Below are positions 26,771 through 34,508 of a stretch of 64,000 nt of DNA, in pieces. The DNA comes from Flavobacteriales bacterium (GTDB lineage Bacteria; Bacteroidota; Bacteroidia; Flavobacteriales_G; Salibacteraceae): NCBI GenBank assembly GCA_003499525.1, contig DNTB01000089.1:124001-188000 (forward strand). The letters run 5' to 3'. Position numbers and translations under genes: made by a program. The notes beneath the pieces were generated by a model. The model ran no database searches. It was not told where the DNA came from and worked only from the letters and a program-made list of their open reading frames with translations. Within the stretch, counting starts at the first letter, position 1. The number at the start of each line of letters is the position of its first letter.

Positions 26771-27609
26771 GGTTTTGGCTATTCCACATATTGGTTTTCG
26801 CTATTTCTTCCTGTTCTCTTTTCTCCAACGAGGAGGAACCTGAAGTAAAGGCCTCAGTGTATGGTAAAGAGCTATATATCAGCGACCTAAATCGATCTAT
26901 TCCTAACGGTTTGGACTCTCTGGATAGTGCAGTTATGGCAGAAGGCATCATAGATGCTTGGCTGACCAAACAAGTATTGGTCAAACAAGCCGAAAACAAT
27001 CTCACAACCGATTTAGAAGAAATAGACAGGAAACTGGAAGAATACCGAAGTGATCTGCTTATCTATGCTTATCAAAAGGAGTTCATTAATCAGAATCTTG
27101 ATACTGTAGTTAACGAGGAGGAAATTAGTGCTTACTATGAGGAAAACAGAGCAGACTTTTTGCTAAAGGATATTATACTAAAAGTCCGATACATCAAACT
27201 GGATACGAATGCTCCGTCTATATTGAAGGCAGAGCAATGGCTCATGAGCAATAATCCGGAAGATGTCGAAGAATTGGAGGACTATTGCTATCAATATGCG
27301 GTGAACTTTTATTTAGATGAACAAAATTGGCTCTATCTGGATGATTTTTTGAAAGAGCTCCCTTTGACAGGAAGCCAAAGGTCACAGTTGTTAAAAACAG
27401 GTAAATTGATCAGACTGGCCGATCCTTTGTATATTTATTTGATTCGTGTACTGGATTACAAATTAAAAGACGCCATTTCTCCATTATCATTGGAAAAAGA
27501 CAATATTCGAAATACGATCATTAACGAGAGAAGAATTCAGCTACTCGAAGAAATGGAGGCCGACCTTTATAACAATGCATTACGAGATAATGAGATTAAA
27601 ATCTATTAA
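26767..27609 (+). CDS. SurA_N-like lipoprotein without a PPIase domain
   Basis: A 280-residue lipoprotein between two SurA/PpiC genes. The signal peptide ends in FAISSC (Cys16 acylated). The mature part begins like the SurA chaperone domain (ASVYGKELYISDLNRSI, MAEGIIDAWLTKQVLVKQAE, LEEIDRKLEEYRSDLLIYAYQKEFI) and retains NEEEISAYYEENRADFLL. The parvulin core (GGxLGxF, FGxHI) is absent, so it is a chaperone-like protein rather than an isomerase. The only start that preserves the signal peptide is the TTG overlapping the upstream TGA. Its 3' end overlaps the next gene by 20 bases. Confidence 0.75.
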   Translation: MRFWLFHILVFAISSCSLFSNEEEPEVKASVYGKELYISDLNRSIPNGLDSLDSAVMAEGIIDAWLTKQVLVKQAENNLTTDLEEIDRKLEEYRSDLLIYAYQKEFINQNLDTVVNEEEISAYYEENRADFLLKDIILKVRYIKLDTNAPSILKAEQWLMSNNPEDVEELEDYCYQYAVNFYLDEQNWLYLDDFLKELPLTGSQRSQLLKTGKLIRLADPLYIYLIRVLDYKLKDAISPLSLEKDNIRNTIINERRIQLLEEMEADLYNNALRDNEIKIY

Positions 27610-28963
27610 GCGACATATTATTCTTCTAGTACTTTCATTACCGTTGCTTTCAGGTATTAGAGCGCAGGATGATTACAACCTCGAAGTGGACAAAATCGTT
27701 GCAGTAGTAGCTGATGAAATCATTTTGCGGTCACAGCTTGAGGAGGAATATTTACAGTTTGCCCGATCTGGCCAACCGATAAAGAAGAATTCGAAGTGCG
27801 TCATTTTTGAAGACCTTCTTTACAAAAAGCTCTTATTGGATCAGGCCGCGATTGACAGTGTGGTCGCAGGAGAAGACCAAATACAAAGTGAGCTGGATCG
27901 AAGGGTAAGTTATTTCGTGGAGCAGATAGGCTCCGTTGAAAAACTTGAAGAATTCTACGGTAAGTCAATCGTTGAGATTAAAGAGGAATTTCACGACCTC
28001 ATTGAGGAGCAGATGCTGATACAGCAAATGCAGGGGCAGATCACAGCGGGGTCAGAAGTTTCACCAAAGGAAGTGAAAAAATTCTTCAATAGCATACCAT
28101 CAGACAGTCTGCCCTTTATCAATTCTGAGGTGGTCGTATCACATATTGTAAAAGAGCCAAATGTTAATCAGGAGGAAAAAGACTTAGTAGAATTGAGACT
28201 AAATGGCATTCGTGATAGAATACTCAAAGGTGAAGACTTCGGCACGCTAGCCTATTTATATTCAGAGGATCCGGGGAGTGCAAAAAAAAATGGTGAGCTC
28301 GGTTTTCTATCTCGCGGCCAGCTTGTTCCGGAATTTGCACGAGTAGTTTTTAGCCTCGAGCTGGGCCAAACCTCTGAAGTATTTGAGACGGAATATGGCT
28401 TTCACATTGCTCAACTCATCGAACGAAGAGGACAACAGGTAAATGCACGGCATATATTGCTGAAACCCAAGGTCAACACCCAGGACATGCAAAAAGCCCG
28501 GAAAGAGTTGGACTCTCTTCGTAATTACATCACATCGAACGACACCATTCGATTTGAAGATATGGCTCTAAAAGAATCAGATGATGAAACCACAAGAATG
28601 AACGGTGGTAAACTCATCAATCCCATCACTGGTACCACTACATTTGAGTTTGACGAAGTGAGCAGGGTAGATCCAACCTTGTTCTATGTATTGGATAAAA
28701 TGAAGCCTGGAGAAATTAGCAACCCGGTGATTTATCAAAAAATGGACGGCTCACAGGCCTATAGATTGGTCTATTTAATTTCGGTGACTGAACCGCACAA
28801 AGCAAGTCTGGAAAAGGACTATCAGAAGATTACGTCTGCTGCGCGGGCCGAAAAAGAAAAAGAAATAGTTTCGGACTGGATTCGAAAAAAAATAAGAACC
28901 ACTTACATACGCATTGATTCAGAATTTGAAGCATGCGAATTTCAACACGATTGGTATAAATAA
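27590..28963 (+). CDS. surA: SurA-like periplasmic chaperone / peptidyl-prolyl isomerase
   Basis: A 457-residue protein with the classical SurA layout: signal peptide (HIILLVLSLPLLSGIRAQ), SurA_N domain (EVDKIVAVVADEIILRSQLEEEYLQF, FEDLLYKKLLLDQAAIDS), and two parvulin domains at about 175-280 (VVVSHIVKEPNV, SAKKNGELGFLSRGQLVPEFARV, EYGFHIAQLIERRG) and 285-390 (VNARHILLKPKVN, MNGGKLINPITG). The C-terminal helix returns to the chaperone domain. It should escort unfolded barrel proteins such as LptD to the BAM complex. MRLKSIKRH is chosen as start because it begins the signal peptide; the start lies inside the previous gene. The MoxR gene follows after 1 base. Confidence 0.93.
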   Translation: MRLKSIKRHIILLVLSLPLLSGIRAQDDYNLEVDKIVAVVADEIILRSQLEEEYLQFARSGQPIKKNSKCVIFEDLLYKKLLLDQAAIDSVVAGEDQIQSELDRRVSYFVEQIGSVEKLEEFYGKSIVEIKEEFHDLIEEQMLIQQMQGQITAGSEVSPKEVKKFFNSIPSDSLPFINSEVVVSHIVKEPNVNQEEKDLVELRLNGIRDRILKGEDFGTLAYLYSEDPGSAKKNGELGFLSRGQLVPEFARVVFSLELGQTSEVFETEYGFHIAQLIERRGQQVNARHILLKPKVNTQDMQKARKELDSLRNYITSNDTIRFEDMALKESDDETTRMNGGKLINPITGTTTFEFDEVSRVDPTLFYVLDKMKPGEISNPVIYQKMDGSQAYRLVYLISVTEPHKASLEKDYQKITSAARAEKEKEIVSDWIRKKIRTTYIRIDSEFEACEFQHDWYK

Positions 28964-28964
28964 A

Positions 28965-29945
28965 ATGAGCTCAATACAATACAAGTCAGATAAGGAAGCA
29001 GCCGACGACTTTCGCGTGAAAGTTGGCCAGCTGAAAGCAGAGATTGGCAAAGTAATCATCGGACAGGAACATGTTATTAATGAAGTGCTTATTTCCATAT
29101 TTAGTGGAGGACATGCTTTGTTGGTAGGGGTCCCGGGCTTGGCTAAAACGCTGTTGGTTAATACTATAGCTAAGTCGCTTGGTCTTGAGTTTAGCAGGAT
29201 TCAGTTCACCCCAGACCTCATGCCATCTGATATCATTGGCTCTGAAATTCTCGATGAAAATCGACACTTTCGGTTTGTTAAAGGGCCATTATTTGCGAAT
29301 ATTATTCTGGCCGATGAGATTAATCGTACCCCTCCAAAAACCCAATCTGCGTTGTTGGAGGCGATGCAGGAGAAAGCAGTGACAGCGGCCGGCAACACCT
29401 ATGCTCTGGACAAACCCTTTTTTGTTCTTGCCACACAGAATCCAATAGAACAGGAAGGAACCTATCCCCTTCCTGAAGCACAGTTAGACCGATTTATGTT
29501 CAATATTTGGGTAGATTATCCCTCATTCCAGGAAGAATTGGAAGTTGTGCGGACCACAACCATTGATGATCATACCGAACCACAGATGGTAATGAATGCA
29601 GAAATGATCAGGTATTTTCAGCACCTCGTCAGACGTGTTCCCGTAGTGGATAATGTTATGGAGTATGCGGTTAGATTGACTGCCCGTACCAGACCCGAAG
29701 GTGAATATGCCACTGATACCGTTAATAAATATGTTGCCTGGGGGGCTGGCCCAAGAGCCTCACAATATCTTATCATGGGCGCCAAGTGTAACGCGCTTAT
29801 TAATGGCAAATATGCTCCCGATATTGAAGATGTTGTAAAAGTGGCACCGGCCATTATGAGACATAGATTGGTACCGAATTACAAAGCAGAATCGGAGGGG
29901 TATTCTGTAGACCGGATCGTTCAGGAGTTGATACAAGTAGGCTAG
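28965..29945 (+). CDS. MoxR-family AAA+ ATPase
   Basis: A 326-residue AAA+ chaperone of the MoxR class. Walker A is GVPGLAKT, Walker B is IILADEINRTPPKTQSALLEAM, sensor 1 is FFVLATQNPIEQEGTYPLPEAQLDRF, and the C-terminal lid is present (ARTRPEG, WGAGPRASQYLIMGAKCNALI). MoxR proteins usually act with DUF58 and VWA-domain partners encoded next to them; none follows here (the next gene is a universal stress protein). The start ATG is 1 base after the surA stop, so it is probably transcribed with the chaperone triad. Confidence 0.93.
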   Translation: MSSIQYKSDKEAADDFRVKVGQLKAEIGKVIIGQEHVINEVLISIFSGGHALLVGVPGLAKTLLVNTIAKSLGLEFSRIQFTPDLMPSDIIGSEILDENRHFRFVKGPLFANIILADEINRTPPKTQSALLEAMQEKAVTAAGNTYALDKPFFVLATQNPIEQEGTYPLPEAQLDRFMFNIWVDYPSFQEELEVVRTTTIDDHTEPQMVMNAEMIRYFQHLVRRVPVVDNVMEYAVRLTARTRPEGEYATDTVNKYVAWGAGPRASQYLIMGAKCNALINGKYAPDIEDVVKVAPAIMRHRLVPNYKAESEGYSVDRIVQELIQVG

Positions 29946-30005
29946 CGAAAAGGATATATCATAGATATAAATCAAAAAATTCTTGGTAATTTTAAGTCAT
30001 AATCA

Positions 30006-30878
30006 ATGGCTATGAATTCTATATTATTTCCTACCGATTTTTCAGAGGCAGCAGAAAATGCCCAAACAGTAGCTCTATCATTAGCAAGGCAGCTTGGTGC
30101 ACGACTTCACTTTCTTCATTCACTAAATACGGTTCAGCAATATGTTGATATGAGCCTGACTTCAACTGGAGATCCGACCATGCCAGGGATGGAGCCAGAA
30201 CTGGTCATCAAAGCAATGAACGAACAAAGACTCAATGCTGAAAGTGCATTGAAGAAGTTAGTAGTTGAAGCCAATGAAGATAGTATAGAAGCGGAGTTTC
30301 ATATTGTTAATGAAAACCTTGAAGTAGCTATAAATAAGGTGGTTGATGACTTGTCGGTAGGCCTCATCGTAATGGGAACACGAGGCGCAAGTGGGTTTAG
30401 AGAGGCTTTCATTGGAAGCAATGCTCAACGTGTGGTTCGTAAATGTAGTGTTCCGGTGCTCACTGTTAACCGCGCATGTAAAGAATTCAATGTAAACAAA
30501 GTAGTATATGCCTCTGATTATCTTGAAAATGAAATCAACGATCAAATTCCAAGAGTTGCCGCATTTGCGAACTCATTCAAAGCGCAATTACACCTGATCT
30601 ATATTAATACGATGGCATACTTTGAAGAAAGTAGCGATACCCTGAAGCGAATAGAGAAGATCAAGGAGCAGTATGAAATAGAAGATGCGGAGGTGTTCAT
30701 CTACAATGACTACGACATTGACGATGGGATTCTACATTATTCAGATATGGTTAATGCAGATCTTATTGCCATTGTTACACACGGGTTTTCTGGACTCAAA
30801 AAGATAGTCAGTGATAATGTGGCTGAAAGTGTAGTAAATCATTCCAGTATTCCTGTTCTAACACTGCATATTCACTAA
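30006..30878 (+). CDS. Universal stress protein with two UspA domains
   Basis: A 290-residue tandem UspA protein. Domain 1 (about 1-150) starts ILFPTDFSEAAENAQTVAL and has the ATP-binding type GTRGASGFREAFIGSNAQRVVRKCSVPVLTV. Domain 2 (about 157-290) starts KVVYASDYLENEIND and has VTHGFSGLKKIVSDNVAESVVNHSSIPVLTL. The G-2x-G-9x-G-S/N pattern of ATP-binding UspA proteins is intact in domain 1 and altered in domain 2. An ATG two codons downstream is an equally possible start. A weak -7 box (TAATTTTA at 29987) lies upstream. Its stop shares the bases CTAA with the stop of the convergent methyltransferase gene. Confidence 0.9.
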   Translation: MAMNSILFPTDFSEAAENAQTVALSLARQLGARLHFLHSLNTVQQYVDMSLTSTGDPTMPGMEPELVIKAMNEQRLNAESALKKLVVEANEDSIEAEFHIVNENLEVAINKVVDDLSVGLIVMGTRGASGFREAFIGSNAQRVVRKCSVPVLTVNRACKEFNVNKVVYASDYLENEINDQIPRVAAFANSFKAQLHLIYINTMAYFEESSDTLKRIEKIKEQYEIEDAEVFIYNDYDIDDGILHYSDMVNADLIAIVTHGFSGLKKIVSDNVAESVVNHSSIPVLTLHIH

Positions 30879-31477
30879 CAAGATTTACTGGCGATTACCC
30901 TGATAACACTTGCATCACCAGTATGATGAGCCCCCTCATCAAGGTGGATGTCCAACTCCCTCAAATAGGAGATTTCTAATGAACCTAGGCCATTCTTAAA
31001 GTCGGGGGTTGTATAGAGCATATCTTTTGATTTCGGACCTCCACTTGACCTGCCAAGCTGATTCTCAGAAAAAACCTCGGCCAGGAATAAGCCTTCCGGT
31101 TTCAGGCTTTTTTCAATCTTAGGAAGTAACTGAGAAACCAACTCTTTTGGAAAATGACCATAGATCAAAACGATCAAATCGAATTGTTCAAATCCGAAAT
31201 CGAAATTAATTACATCGTCGATGATATAATTAATGGAGACCCCTCTTTCAGCAGCAAGTTGCATAGCTTTCTTTTTTCCTTCCTTTGAATAATCCAGAGC
31301 GGTAACGTCCCATCCTAGTTGAGCTGCTAAAACGGCGTTCCTGCCTTCACCTTCTGCGATAAAAAGTGCTTTCCCATTATCTAGGTCTTCTATTTCTTCT
31401 TTTAAGAATTCATTCGGAGCAGTACCATATACATACTCATCTCCACCATATCGTTCATTCCAAAAGTTCTTCATCAT
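30875..31477 (-). CDS. Class I SAM-dependent methyltransferase (TehB-like)
   Basis: A 200-residue methyltransferase. The start FWNERYGGDEYVYGTAPNEFL is typical of the small TehB/thiopurine-methyltransferase-like group. Motif I is ALFIAEGEGRNAVLAAQLGWDVTALDYS, with a Glu-rich variant of the usual glycine loop. Motif II/III is FDLIVLIYGHFPKEL, followed by LKPEGLFLAEVFSENQ. Substrate unknown; tellurite or small thiol detoxification is known in relatives, but nothing here proves it. It lies 8 bases downstream of miaE, so the two are probably co-transcribed from the divergent miaE/pdxH promoter. Confidence 0.82.
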   Translation of the reverse strand: MMKNFWNERYGGDEYVYGTAPNEFLKEEIEDLDNGKALFIAEGEGRNAVLAAQLGWDVTALDYSKEGKKKAMQLAAERGVSINYIIDDVINFDFGFEQFDLIVLIYGHFPKELVSQLLPKIEKSLKPEGLFLAEVFSENQLGRSSGGPKSKDMLYTTPDFKNGLGSLEISYLRELDIHLDEGAHHTGDASVIRVIASKSC

Positions 31478-31485
31478 TTTTTGTT

Positions 31486-32088
31486 TTAATGCAAAGCAGG
31501 TCTATGAGGTAGACTCGCACAAATTTTGGCCTCTTCAGATACTAACTCCTCAAGCCGGATCATTACTTCGTTTTCAGGATAGTAGTTGAGAGCCATTTCT
31601 ATGAATACATTGCCATGCTTCTCTTCGCTTTTGTACAGCATGGAGTAGTAGCTCTTGAGTTTTAAATCTTCAATGTTCTCTGAAACCAATCGAAAACGTT
31701 CGGCACCTCGCGTTTCCACAATGGAGGCAATGAGAAAGCGATCGAGGAGACGGTTTCTAGAATCTGATCTCAATAACTTCATCAACTCATGCATATATCG
31801 ATCCTTTTCCATTTGTGCTGGAAGAGCAATACCTCTTGATTCTAATATTTTATATACCTGCTTGAAATGATTTAGTTCTTCAAGTGCAATATCGATCAGC
31901 TCGGAGGTTATTTCTGTCTTATCAGGAGCTTTGGCTACAAAACTCATTGCCATTGAACTTGCTTTTCTCTCGCAATCGGCATGGTCAATTAAGAACTGAT
32001 CAAAATCGGAGAGCACTGCGTTAATCCATTCGGGAGGTGTGGAATACTCAAGGTCAACTTGATAGTCGGGATTAAGAAACCTTTTCAT
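31486..32088 (-). CDS. miaE: tRNA-(ms2io6A) hydroxylase
   Basis: A 200-residue ferritin-like diiron enzyme that hydroxylates the isopentenyl group of modified A37 in tRNAs. Diiron ligands are visible: Glu in ADCERKASSMAMSFV, ExxH in ALEELNHFKQVYKIL, Glu in ASIVETRGAERFRL, and ExxH in YKSEEKHGNVFIEMA. The N-terminal PPEWINAVLSDFDQFLIDHADCERKA is characteristic. Length matches the family. The gene is divergent from pdxH with 36 bases between starts; the -7 box ends only 4 bases before the ATG, which predicts a leaderless mRNA. The partner enzymes MiaA and MiaB are not in the window. Confidence 0.93.
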   Translation of the reverse strand: MKRFLNPDYQVDLEYSTPPEWINAVLSDFDQFLIDHADCERKASSMAMSFVAKAPDKTEITSELIDIALEELNHFKQVYKILESRGIALPAQMEKDRYMHELMKLLRSDSRNRLLDRFLIASIVETRGAERFRLVSENIEDLKLKSYYSMLYKSEEKHGNVFIEMALNYYPENEVMIRLEELVSEEAKICASLPHRPALH

Positions 32089-32092
32089 TCTG

Positions 32093-32100
32093 CAAATGTA
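32093..32100 (-). promoter_or_regulatory. Candidate -7 box for miaE
   Basis: Minus strand TACATTTG, an exact TAnnTTTG match ending 4 bases before the miaE ATG. It overlaps the oppositely oriented pdxH -7 box by 2 bases. Confidence 0.5.
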
Positions 32101-32106
32101 AATTTG
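32099..32106 (+). promoter_or_regulatory. Candidate -7 box for pdxH
   Basis: TAAATTTG, an exact match 18 bases before the pdxH ATG. With the miaE box it forms CAAAT-GTAA-ATTTG, so only one polymerase could occupy the site at a time. Confidence 0.5.
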
Positions 32107-32124
32107 TAATCTTCAAAAGCAGAT

Positions 32125-32784
32125 ATGATAGAAGAAGTATCAAATTTTTTGAATGAAATCCGTCACGATTTCTCTTCCAGACCTTTAAACATGGAAAGTG
32201 TATTGGATAATCCTATGGAGCAGTATGCTCAGTGGTTTGAGGAGGCTGTGGGCTCTCAGATCTTAGATCCAAAAGCTATGGTTCTTACTACAGTAAATAG
32301 CCGCGGAGTGCCTTCATCAAGGGTTTTATATGCTCGAGGAATAACGAGGGAAGGCTTTATATTCTACACCAATTACAACAGCAGAAAGGCTAAAGAAATG
32401 GAGGAGAACCCTTTTGTTTGTGTGAATATTCATTGGCCCGAATTAGAACGTCAGATTAGAGCTTCAGGAAAGATTGAAAAAGTGAAAGCAGAGGTATCCG
32501 ACAAGTATTTTTCCGGACGACCCCGGGCAAGTCAGATTGGAGCTTGGGCATCAGATCAAAGTGATAAATTAAGTTCAAGGGAGGAGCTCGAAAAAAAGGT
32601 TGAGGAGTTTGAAAAGAAGTTTAGAGGTAGAGATGTGCCACGACCACCGCACTGGGGTGGATATTTTATGAAAGTAGATTATTTCGAATTTTGGCAAGGT
32701 CGAGCTGCCCGCTTACATGACAGAATTGTGTATGACTGGAATAAAGAAAGCAGAACCTGGGATAAACACCGAATTTCTCCTTGA
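32125..32784 (+). CDS. pdxH: Pyridoxamine 5'-phosphate oxidase
   Basis: A 219-residue FMN enzyme that makes pyridoxal 5'-phosphate, the last step of vitamin B6 synthesis and salvage. Landmarks: PMEQYAQWFEEAV, AMVLTTVNSRGVPSSRVLYARGIT with FMN-binding residues, FYTNYNSRKAKEMEENPFVCVNIHWPELERQIRASG, SDKYFSGRPRASQIGAWAS, and the C-terminal PPHWGGYFMKVDYFEFWQG followed by RLHDR. Length and order are normal. The downstream glycosyltransferase starts at a TTG that overlaps the pdxH TGA, which suggests coupling. Confidence 0.96.
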   Translation: MIEEVSNFLNEIRHDFSSRPLNMESVLDNPMEQYAQWFEEAVGSQILDPKAMVLTTVNSRGVPSSRVLYARGITREGFIFYTNYNSRKAKEMEENPFVCVNIHWPELERQIRASGKIEKVKAEVSDKYFSGRPRASQIGAWASDQSDKLSSREELEKKVEEFEKKFRGRDVPRPPHWGGYFMKVDYFEFWQGRAARLHDRIVYDWNKESRTWDKHRISP

Positions 32785-33998
32785 AAGACCCGATATCAGT
32801 ATATCTCAGTCGGAGGTTAACTGCTTATAATTCGTTTTCCTTAGACCCTGTAAATCCGAATGTGGGGTTAACTGTCACTATACCTTGTTACAGCGAAACT
32901 CATCTTTCACTGACCATAGAATCACTGCTGAGGTGTGATCCTGCAGGGGTTGATGTCGAGATTATTGTGGGGATAAACCAGCCCGTTTCAGCGCCAGTGA
33001 CTGAATTGGAACAAAACAAACATACCCTTCGATATTTGGATAATTTATCCATTGAACGAAGTGATATAAAATTGATATTCAGTGATTTAATTGAATTTCC
33101 TGATAGGATTTCAGGGGCGGGAATGGCTCGGAAAGTTGTGATGGATGAGGCCGCTATCCGACTAAGTCAATCAGAGAAGAAAACTAAAGTGATCGCCTGT
33201 CTTGATGCGGATTGTACGGTATCTCCAAATTACCTCAAGGAAGTTTACAGCTTTTTCGGAAGGAGAAATAATCTGTCTGCATGCAGTATCTATTTTGAGC
33301 ATCCATTATTTGATAAGACAGGAGTTTTACATGAACCAATAGTCAAGTATGAACTTCACCTAAGGTATTTGATTCAGGCATTGAAATTTACGAATCATCC
33401 TCATGCTTACCATACCGTGGGGAGCTCCATGGCAGTGAATCTTGATGGTTATTGCAGTCAATGGGGTATGAATAAAAGAAAGGCGGGTGAAGATTTCTAT
33501 TTTCTTCAAAAGTTTATGGAGATTGAAAAAGTCGGGGCTCTGAATACCACGGCAGTATATCCATCGAACCGTAAATCACACCGGGTACCTTTCGGAACCG
33601 GTCGTGCTATGATGGATTGGGAGAACGGAAAAGAAATATTGACTTCAAATATGGAATCGTTTGTGACTCTAAAAAACTTTTTTGACAGAGTGGGCCGAGA
33701 GTCAAGGGTAGTTGTAAATGATCCTTTGCTCTCCCAGTTTCTCATTGATCAAAGGTTTGACGAAAATAGCCTGATGAAAAATACTTCTTCTAATATCACC
33801 TTTAGAAGACGATTTTTTCGTTGGTTCAATGCCTTCAGGGTCATGAAATATTTACACTATATGAGGCAGCATGGATTTCCTGATAGGCCTATTGCAATTG
33901 AGGCGCGTAAACTTTTAGAAGTCTTAGAATACAACGGCTCAGATACTGACAGTGTATATGAACAGCTTTTAGTATTCAGAAAGCTGGACCGAACTTGA
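32781..33998 (+). CDS. Family 2 glycosyltransferase
   Basis: A 405-residue GT-A fold enzyme without signal peptide. The N-terminal strand is VGLTVTIPCYSETHLSLTIESLLRC, the nucleotide-sugar metal site is VIACLDADCTVSPNYLKEVYSFF (DAD), and the acceptor-side acidic motif is MNKRKAGEDFYFLQKFMEI (ED), all as in GT2. There is no C-terminal membrane segment, so it is probably cytosolic or peripheral. Its donor and acceptor are unknown. No in-frame ATG precedes the Rossmann-like start, so the TTG at 32781, inside the pdxH stop (TTGA), is the likely start. It converges with the THX gene, leaving a 10-base gap. Confidence 0.85.
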   Translation: MKDPISVYLSRRLTAYNSFSLDPVNPNVGLTVTIPCYSETHLSLTIESLLRCDPAGVDVEIIVGINQPVSAPVTELEQNKHTLRYLDNLSIERSDIKLIFSDLIEFPDRISGAGMARKVVMDEAAIRLSQSEKKTKVIACLDADCTVSPNYLKEVYSFFGRRNNLSACSIYFEHPLFDKTGVLHEPIVKYELHLRYLIQALKFTNHPHAYHTVGSSMAVNLDGYCSQWGMNKRKAGEDFYFLQKFMEIEKVGALNTTAVYPSNRKSHRVPFGTGRAMMDWENGKEILTSNMESFVTLKNFFDRVGRESRVVVNDPLLSQFLIDQRFDENSLMKNTSSNITFRRRFFRWFNAFRVMKYLHYMRQHGFPDRPIAIEARKLLEVLEYNGSDTDSVYEQLLVFRKLDRT

Positions 33999-34008
33999 TC
34001 TATTCTGA

Positions 34009-34401
34009 TTATCCTTCGCCTTTCTCCTTGCCTTTCTCTTCCTTCTGTGCTTCAGTTTTCTTAGTAGCTTTTGGCTCGGCTTTCTTAGCAGCTTTTGGCT
34101 CGGCTTTTTTAACAGCTTTTGGTTCGGCTTTCTTGGTAGCCTTTGTTTCAGTTTTTTCTTTTGCTACAACCTGCTCTTCTGTTTTTTTGACCTCTTTTTT
34201 AGAGGCGGGCTTTTCTGCAACGGCCTTTGCCAGTTTTTTGGTAGCTTTTTTCGTTATTGGTTTGCTCTCTGCAGCTTTTTTGGTCTCTTTTACTTCTTTT
34301 TCAGGAGCCACATATTGAGGAGTTCTGCTCTTTTGGCGTGTCTTGCCATAAGACTTACGTACTCTTTTTCCTTTTTTGGTTCTGATATCGCCTTTACCCA
34401 T
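34009..34401 (-). CDS. Ribosomal protein THX fused to a histone H1-like tail
   Basis: A 130-residue, extremely basic protein. Residues 1-25 (MGKGDIRTKKGKRVRKSYGK) match the small 30S protein THX (about 26 residues in Thermus), which packs in the 30S head. The remaining 105 residues are Lys/Ala/Glu/Pro-rich and repetitive, including four copies of an 8-residue KKAEPKA(V/A/T) unit, like the tails of bacterial histone H1-like proteins. The tail may bind rRNA or DNA electrostatically. An open frame on the other strand of the same bases is a by-product of this composition. Start supported by the conserved MGKGD and a -7 box 22 bases upstream. Confidence 0.8.
   Translation of the reverse strand: MGKGDIRTKKGKRVRKSYGKTRQKSRTPQYVAPEKEVKETKKAAESKPITKKATKKLAKAVAEKPASKKEVKKTEEQVVAKEKTETKATKKAEPKAVKKAEPKAAKKAEPKATKKTEAQKEEKGKEKGEG
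34060..34155 (-). repeat. 24-base tandem repeat inside the THX-H1 gene
   Basis: Four consecutive 24-base units beginning at 34060, 34084, 34108 and 34132. The first two differ at one base; the last is more diverged. They code for the KKAEPKAx repeats and are a likely site of copy-number change by slippage. Confidence 0.8.
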
Positions 34402-34423
34402 TGATTCTCTTTTTGATAGCGGC

Positions 34424-34431
34424 CAAAAGTA
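34424..34431 (-). promoter_or_regulatory. Candidate -7 box for the THX-H1 gene
   Basis: Minus strand TACTTTTG, an exact TAnnTTTG match, 22 bases before the ATG. No clear -33 TTG. Confidence 0.45.
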
Positions 34432-34456
34432 TAAAACATTGCTCGAGTAAGGGCAT

Positions 34457-34489
34457 AAAAAAACCCCGACAGTATTCCTGACGGGGTTT
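34457..34489 (-). terminator. Rho-independent terminator of the HU gene
   Basis: On the minus strand the stem AAACCCCG-t-CAG pairs with CTG-t-CGGGGTTT (one internal mismatch, 5-base loop) and runs into a T tract, 20 bases after the HU stop. An A tract on the other side could let it act on plus-strand transcripts too. Confidence 0.8.
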
Positions 34490-34508
34490 ATAAATGCGTT
34501 GTAACGTC

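Noticed and set aside
28965..30878. MoxR-DUF58-VWA chaperone system
   Set aside because: The MoxR gene is followed by a universal stress protein; the VWA gene at 49.5 kb is far away and in another operon, so no classical MoxR cluster is present.
33995..34318. Plus-strand open frame of 107 codons rich in Phe, Ala and Ser, looking like a membrane protein
   Set aside because: It is the antisense of the Lys/Ala-rich THX-H1 gene; its hydrophobic repeats are the mirror of the AAG/GCN codons of that gene.
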